A stretch of DNA of 6,055 bases, taken from assembly GCA_031259905.1 (NCBI GenBank), contig JAIRKS010000089.1, positions 1 to 6,055 of the forward strand, in the 5' to 3' direction. The position numbers were made by a program, and so were the translations under genes. Under the pieces are notes generated by a model. That model made no database searches. It saw nothing but the letters and a program-made list of their open reading frames with translations, and was not told the origin of the DNA. Source of the DNA: Odoribacteraceae bacterium (lineage in GTDB: Bacteria; Bacteroidota; Bacteroidia; Bacteroidales; Marinifilaceae). How positions within the stretch are numbered: position 1 is the stretch's first letter; every line of letters starts with the position of its first letter. This document shows, piece after piece, positions 5,753 through 6,055 of the stretch.

Positions 5753-6055
5753 TTACCAATTCTTCTCGATCTTCATGCGCTTGACTTTTAGTGCCTCCGC
5801 TTTCTCTTTTTGTACCTTGTCCTGCGTCTTCTGTTCTTCCGCTTCCAGGGCGTTCAACAGGCGTTTCGCGTCTTCCGGGGAGATTTTTGTCTCGTGTTGC
5901 CGGGATTGTTCCTGCTGGTCTTGAGGTTTATCGTTCTGGTTTTTCTCCTGGTCTTCTTTCTTCTCTTGATCCTTATTTTGGTCTTGATCTTGATCTTTAT
6001 TCTTGTCTTTATTCTCTTCCTGGTTCTGATCTTTATTTTGATCTTTATTTTGATC
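5753..6055 (-). CDS. batC: BatC, TPR protein of the bat operon (C-terminal 100 residues only)
   Basis: An open minus-strand frame enters at the right edge and ends at TAA (5753-5755). It gives 100 residues with no start codon in the window, so the gene continues beyond it. The first 60 or so residues are a hydrophilic low-complexity tract of D, Q, N, K and E (DQNKDQNKDQNQEENK...). The end is a helical block, SPEDAKRLLNALEAEEQKTQ and then a lysine-rich stretch closing KVKRMKIEKNW. That block matches the conserved C-terminus of BatC, whose N-terminal signal peptide and TPR domain should lie to the right. Position immediately before batD, on the same strand and 25 bp away, supports the call. The tract is markedly more A/T-rich than the rest of the window. 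BatC is thought to work with BatB and BatD at the cytoplasmic membrane. Confidence 0.88.
   Translation of the reverse strand, partial: DQNKDQNKDQNQEENKDKNKDQDQDQNKDQEKKEDQEKNQNDKPQDQQEQSRQHETKISPEDAKRLLNALEAEEQKTQDKVQKEKAEALKVKRMKIEKNW
6028..6055. repeat. Short 12-bp tandem repeat inside the batC linker
   Basis: GATCTTTATTTT occurs twice in a row (6028-6039 and 6040-6051), followed by GATC at the window edge. On the coding strand it encodes the tetrapeptide D-Q-N-K repeated. Imperfect copies (TCTTGATCTTGATCTTTATT, near 5982-6001) continue into the linker. The period is a multiple of three, so copy-number change would keep batC in frame and only alter linker length. Confidence 0.8.

Overview
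The window looks like a chromosomal segment from a GC-rich member of the Bacteroidota, most likely Bacteroidales. The main evidence is a bat (aerotolerance) gene cluster in the order batC-batD-batE, with proteins of the Bacteroides type. Translation starts are A-rich and lack Shine-Dalgarno sequences, and there is an exact match to the Bacteroidetes -7 promoter element TAnnTTTG before dnaX. The genus cannot be fixed from the sequence.

Layout. Positions 1-228 are a tandem array of ten 22-bp units plus a partial eleventh, in two blocks of different sequence (three of one type, then seven of the other). Positions 229-440 are GC-rich, non-coding and rich in dyad symmetry. A gene for a cytosolic DUF2156 (GNAT-like) protein runs rightward at 441-1334. 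Everything beyond it runs leftward. Reading from the right edge these genes are the 3' end of batC (5753-6055), batD (3880-5727), batE (3103-3873) and dnaX (1346-3039). The DUF2156 gene and dnaX converge with 11 bp between them, and a hairpin there contains both stop codons.

The most interesting feature is dnaX. Its zero frame encodes a complete clamp-loader ATPase of 370 residues and stops just after an uninterrupted run of 11 A (1938-1948, minus strand). The proline-rich linker and C-terminal tau domain continue in the -1 frame for about 200 codons, up to the convergent hairpin. This is the arrangement expected for a slippage site that makes a short gamma-like and a long tau-like (about 564 residues) product, as is known by different mechanisms in E. 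coli and Thermus thermophilus. A homopolymer-length error in the assembly is the main competing explanation.

How the genes work together. BatC, BatD and BatE are envelope proteins with signal peptides, TPR, membrane and SH3 segments, probably forming one complex with upstream MoxR/BatA/BatB products outside the window. dnaX is downstream on the same strand, 63 bp after batE, and probably has its own promoter as well as possible read-through. No mobile element, CRISPR array, tRNA or rRNA was seen.
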